The notes under the pieces: generated by a model
Seen by the model: the letters and a program-made list of their open reading frames with translations, nothing else
Databases searched by the model: none
What the model was told of the DNA's origin: nothing
From: Labilithrix sp.
GTDB taxonomy: Bacteria > Myxococcota_A > Polyangia > Polyangiales > Polyangiaceae
Assembly (NCBI GenBank): GCA_019637175.1
Contig: JAHBWD010000013.1
Coordinates: 109,703-173,702 of the forward strand
DNA: 64,000 nt
Direction: 5' to 3'
Position numbers and translations under genes: made by a program
Shown here: piece by piece, positions 60,781 through 64,000 of the stretch
Layout: each line of letters opens with the position of its first letter
How positions within the stretch are numbered: the first letter of the stretch is position 1

Positions 60781-62025
60781 ATGCACGGCATGACCCTCGG
60801 GCACGCGCGCGCGCGCTACCTCTCCGCCATCGGAGCCGTGCTTCCGCCTCTCGCGATCGCCGCCTGTCGCGACGCGACGCCGCCGGCGTCGACCATCGCG
60901 AGCGATCCGACGTCGACCGCGACGCCCAGCGCGACGCCCAGCGCGAGCGCCGCAGAGCCGCCCATCACGGCGAGCGCGACGCCGAGCGCTTCGGCGGCGG
61001 AGCCGCAGCGGCCGATCCCGATGAAGTTCCCGCCGTGCCCCAGCGGCAAGTTCTGCGTCGCCGAGCCGGCGAAGCTCACGGGCAAGCCCGCGCCCGAGCC
61101 CTTCGCCAAGTGTGCCGTCACGACGAACCACCCCGACGACGCGGCGGACGCGGGATCGCGCGCGGCGAACCGCTTCGTCAACTTCAGCCCGGATGACACC
61201 AAGATGGAGCGCGAGAAAGACAAGACGGCGTGCTGTTACACGTGGGGCCTGCGCTGTCCCGGTGGCCGCGCGTTCCGCGACGCGACGGGCACGCCCGCGG
61301 TCGCGCGCACGACGGCGCGCGCCGATTGGACGGCGGGCCTCGGCGCGCTCGCCGTCGATCGGCTCTCGCCCGAAGAGCGCGCGTCGCTCGCCGCGCATTG
61401 GACGCGCGAGGCGGCGTTCGAGCACGCGTCGATCGCGTCGTTCGCTCAGCTCACGCTCGATCTCATGTCGGTCGGCGCGCCGCCCGAGCTCTTGTCGGCG
61501 GCGCAATGCGCGGCGATCGACGAGGTCGAGCACGCGCGCATCGCGTTCGCGCTCGCGGCGGCGTACGGCGGAGAGGCGGTGGGGCCTGCGCCGCTCGCCG
61601 CTTCGCCCGGCGCGCACCGCACGCTCGCCGACATCGCGCGCACGACGTTCATCGACGCGTGCGTCGGCGAGTCGGTGGCGTCGGCGACGCTCGCCGACGA
61701 CGCGCGCAAGACGGACGATCCCGTGCTCCGCGAGCTCTTGAGCGGAATGGCGGAAGACGAAGAGCGCCACGCGGAGCTCGCGTGGCGCATCGTCGCGTGG
61801 ACGCTGCGCGTCGGCGGCGAAGACGTGGCGCGAACGGTCGCGGACGCGCGCGACGCCGTCGTCGAAGAGCTCGTCGCGCTCACGCACGGCGACGCGATCT
61901 CCGCGAGCGACGCGCTCCGCGCCACGGTCTTGCGCGAGGTGGTCTTGCCGTGCGCGGTCGCGCTGGTCGCCGCCCAGGCGCCGCCTGCGCCGCCGTCGCG
62001 CGCGCGCCTCGGCTTCAACGCGTGA
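60781..62025 (+). CDS. Ferritin-like di-iron lipoprotein
   Basis: This is a 414-aa exported protein. The signal peptide ends near LAIAAC, followed by a Ser/Ala/Thr linker and a Cys-containing segment (PPCPSGKFCV, CAVTTNHPDD, ACCYTWGLRC). The C-terminal 210 residues form a four-helix ferritin-like domain with ligands in AFEHASIASF (Glu214), DEVEHARIAF (ExxH), ACVGESVASATL and EDEERHAELAW (ExxH). This is a complete di-iron set, so iron oxidation, peroxide removal or hydroxylation at the cell surface is possible. The start may be ATG 60781 or 60790. It ends within the convergent hydrolase gene (11-base overlap). Confidence 0.82.
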   Translation: MHGMTLGHARARYLSAIGAVLPPLAIAACRDATPPASTIASDPTSTATPSATPSASAAEPPITASATPSASAAEPQRPIPMKFPPCPSGKFCVAEPAKLTGKPAPEPFAKCAVTTNHPDDAADAGSRAANRFVNFSPDDTKMEREKDKTACCYTWGLRCPGGRAFRDATGTPAVARTTARADWTAGLGALAVDRLSPEERASLAAHWTREAAFEHASIASFAQLTLDLMSVGAPPELLSAAQCAAIDEVEHARIAFALAAAYGGEAVGPAPLAASPGAHRTLADIARTTFIDACVGESVASATLADDARKTDDPVLRELLSGMAEDEERHAELAWRIVAWTLRVGGEDVARTVADARDAVVEELVALTHGDAISASDALRATVLREVVLPCAVALVAAQAPPAPPSRARLGFNA

Positions 62026-64000
62026 GCGGCTCCACGCGACCGGGGCCTCCGCTCCGGACCGAGGCGGCGAACGCGAGGGCGAGCGCGTGCGCGAGCTCGA
62101 TCGGGTTGTCGACGCGCTCCGGCTCCGCGAGCGGCACGAACGGCGGAAAGTCCGGCATGTAGCGGCGCTCGCCCGTGAACCCGGTGAACATCGTGTGCAG
62201 CGCGGGCGAGAGCTGCACGAGCGCGATCGTCGACGAGGCTCCTGCGAACGGCGCGTTCGCGCTCGGCAGCGTCACGAAGCGCGGCGGCTCGCTCCCCGAA
62301 GGCAGCGAGACGGCGGTCGCGCCGGCGGCGACCGCGAGCAGCTCGGTCGCCTGGTTCGGGATCAGCTCGTCGGAGCGCGCCTGGAGCAGGAGGAGGTTCT
62401 TTCCCTGCGCGGCGATCTTCGGCGCGAAGCTCAAAGGATCGCCGGGCGCGATCGCCGCTTGGAGGAGCGCGAGCGAGCGCTGCGCCTCGCCGGGGAGGAT
62501 CGAAGGATCGGAGACGTCGATCGCGGGATCGAACGTCGCGCGCAAGAGCGGGGTGACGAGCCCGTTGAACTGCGGAGAGCTCGGCAAGGTCGCGAGGAAG
62601 AGCCCACCCCCGCCGACGGAGAGCACGCCTCCGGCGAGGCCTTGCGCGACGGCGACGCCGCCCGCGCCGATCACCGAGCCGAACGACTCGCTCGTGTACA
62701 CGACGTGTTGCCCGTCGAAGGCGATCCCCGCGAGGAGCGGATCGGCCGCGGCGACGGGCGAGAGATCTCCCTCGCGCACGAACCGAACGAGCTCCGCGAG
62801 ATCGACGATCGCCTGGCGGAGGTTGTCGCGCACGTAGCGGCCGTCGAGCGGGCCCACGCCGCGCGCGGGATCGCCGTCGAAGTCGAAGAGCTGGATCGAG
62901 GCCCCGAAGTCGTCGGCGTCGGCGAGGCCGTCGGGACCGGCCGCGCCGGTGAAGTTGTGCTTCGCGTCGACGACGGTCTTGCCGCGATCGCCGTGCCAGA
63001 TCGCGTCGATGCCGATCGTCGCGTAGCCTGCGCGCGCGTAGTCGTTGGCCGGCGTGACGACCTGCGAGCGTCCGGCGTTGAGCCCGTGCTGGAAGATCAT
63101 GATCGGCACGCGCGGCCAGCCGGACGCCGGCTTCTTCGGCAGCGTGAGCATGAAGGGGATCGCCTCGACGCCCTTCACGATCGGGAGGCCACTCGCGTCG
63201 GTCTCGACACGCCCGAGCGCCGGCGGCGTCGCGGAGAGGAACGAAGGCGCCTCGAACGTGCCGAGGATCACGGCTTCGATTCGATCGTGCACCACGCCCG
63301 CGGGATCGCCGAGCCCGGGCCGCGTGGTCGACGGCCTGCCGAGGAAGTCGTCGAGCGCCGCGCCGGCATAGACCTTCGTGACGACCGCGGCCGGCGCCTT
63401 CCGCTGCGCGGCGACGTCGCGCATCGCTTCGATCATGCGCGTGTGCCGGCCCACGGTGAAGACCGTGACCGCGCTCGGCGTCGCGTCGCGCACGAACGGC
63501 GCGACGCGCGCGTACACCCCGGCGAGCGGGCCGCGCCCCTCGAGCGCATCGCGCATCTCGGGCGAGGGCGCGAGCGACGGGCTCTCGACGACGACCGCGT
63601 ACGGACGCCCCTCGTCGAGGACGACGCCTCGAGGCGGTAGCGCCACGACCTCGCGCGTCTCCTTGCGGTAGAAGAGCGCGCCGACGTGACCGGGGTGGGA
63701 AGCCTCGAGGTTCAGCCATCGCGCCGAGCCCTCGAGCGGCCCGTCGGGCAGCTCGCCTCGCGTGGGGAAGAACGCCGAGGTGTACGTGGGCGCGCCGTCG
63801 AGCTCGGAGAGCGTCGCCGCGAGCGTCGAGAGCGGCCCCGGCTGCCCGCCCTCGATCTTCACGTCGGCGATCGCGAGCTTTCCGTCCTTCAGGAACGCAT
63901 CCGAGGGCCACGGCGTATCGGCCATGCCCGTACCGCCGAGGAGCGCTTCGGCCCGCGGCGTCGCGGGCGCGGGATCGCCGCCGCACGCGGAGGCGGCGAT
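62015..64000 (-). CDS. Alpha/beta hydrolase-like lipoprotein (N-terminus cut by window edge)
   Basis: This is a 661-residue fragment reading leftward from the right edge. The edge itself shows AASACGGDPAPATPRAEALL, so the missing start encodes a lipoprotein signal. The protein has MADTPWPSDAFLKDGKLAIA, FPTRGELPDGPLEGSARWLN and MIFQHGLNAGRSQVVTPAND. A nucleophile-like YTSESFGSVIGAGGV follows, then LLQARSDELIPNQATE and LVQLSPALHTMFTGF. The SESFG elbow and downstream Asp and His fit an alpha/beta hydrolase, perhaps acting on polyesters or lipids. It resembles the large secreted hydrolases of Polyangia. Confidence 0.78.
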   Translation of the reverse strand: MAASACGGDPAPATPRAEALLGGTGMADTPWPSDAFLKDGKLAIADVKIEGGQPGPLSTLAATLSELDGAPTYTSAFFPTRGELPDGPLEGSARWLNLEASHPGHVGALFYRKETREVVALPPRGVVLDEGRPYAVVVESPSLAPSPEMRDALEGRGPLAGVYARVAPFVRDATPSAVTVFTVGRHTRMIEAMRDVAAQRKAPAAVVTKVYAGAALDDFLGRPSTTRPGLGDPAGVVHDRIEAVILGTFEAPSFLSATPPALGRVETDASGLPIVKGVEAIPFMLTLPKKPASGWPRVPIMIFQHGLNAGRSQVVTPANDYARAGYATIGIDAIWHGDRGKTVVDAKHNFTGAAGPDGLADADDFGASIQLFDFDGDPARGVGPLDGRYVRDNLRQAIVDLAELVRFVREGDLSPVAAADPLLAGIAFDGQHVVYTSESFGSVIGAGGVAVAQGLAGGVLSVGGGGLFLATLPSSPQFNGLVTPLLRATFDPAIDVSDPSILPGEAQRSLALLQAAIAPGDPLSFAPKIAAQGKNLLLLQARSDELIPNQATELLAVAAGATAVSLPSGSEPPRFVTLPSANAPFAGASSTIALVQLSPALHTMFTGFTGERRYMPDFPPFVPLAEPERVDNPIELAHALALAFAASVRSGGPGRVEPLTR

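Noticed and set aside
62087..63640. Plus-strand frame opposite the edge-cut hydrolase
   Set aside because: Only Arg/Glu-rich antisense sequence, with no domain or ribosome site.
1..64000. tRNA, rRNA, CRISPR arrays or insertion sequences
   Set aside because: I saw no spaced identical repeats, no transposase motifs, no terminal inverted repeats and no tRNA-like T-loop/anticodon arrangement.

Overview
This is high-GC DNA (around 70 % by eye) with dense genes on both strands. The gene content suggests a myxobacterium of the Polyangia/Polyangiales type. The signs are a tandem eukaryotic-like Ser/Thr kinase whose first domain has an HRDV-G-PNN catalytic loop (close to the HRDVSPQN form common in myxobacteria), many Cys-rich lipoproteins with Asp/Gly/Ala/Pro-rich linkers, a thrombospondin type 3 Ca-binding repeat, DUF4846, DUF6184-like and LA_2272-like repeat proteins, and frequent GTG starts. 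I see no phage, transposase, CRISPR array, rRNA or tRNA. This assignment is inference; no marker gene fixes the species.

Layout. 1-2.4 kb: an edge-cut lipoprotein and an S41-protease-like secreted protein. 2.5-6.3 kb (minus): a five-gene run pabC-pabB-pabA-lipoprotein-lipoprotein in which every junction overlaps, so p-aminobenzoate synthesis is coupled to two envelope proteins. 6.4-9.6 kb: an SGNH hydrolase, a GT2 glycosyltransferase with a DUF2304 partner, and a polytopic GT-C-like protein, probably for envelope glycans. 9.7-18 kb (plus): a RlaP-like nucleotidyltransferase, a DUF4139 lipoprotein with an inserted TSP3 repeat, a 1110-aa double kinase with HEAT-like repeats, a Cys-rich lipoprotein and a second nucleotidyltransferase, closed by a strong bidirectional terminator. 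18-24 kb: a 1439-aa metzincin-like lipoprotein, pcm, and a crotonase lacking a canonical Glu. 24-29 kb: two Hsp20 genes facing a sigma factor-cydA-cydB run. 29-42 kb: DoxX/LysR divergent pair, small lipoproteins, a sterol-desaturase/esterase operon, a TerB-like protein coupled to an FMN alpha-hydroxy-acid enzyme, a zinc-ribbon protein, an LRR lipoprotein and a GMC oxidoreductase. 43-46.2 kb: a VIT-VWA membrane protein followed by an ECF-like sigma factor and a 76-aa protein coupled to it. 46-53 kb: more lipoproteins, an LA_2272-like repeat protein, then a hydroxyacid-oxoacid transhydrogenase with a hotdog thioesterase. 53-64 kb: beta-barrel-like proteins, a beta-propeller lipoprotein, a second bidirectional terminator, a GT-C-like membrane protein, acyltransferase-3, a DUF6184-like lipoprotein, a ferritin-like lipoprotein and an edge-cut alpha/beta hydrolase lipoprotein.

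Taken together the window is chromosomal core plus lineage-specific envelope and signalling genes. Respiration (cytochrome bd), folate precursor synthesis, protein repair and small heat-shock proteins sit among signalling genes (kinase, two sigma factors, LysR, VIT-VWA) and a large set of exported proteins of unknown role. No gene-free stretch exceeds about 250 bases. Most convergent gene pairs abut or overlap without a terminator; the two clear exceptions are at 18.0 and 55.2 kb.
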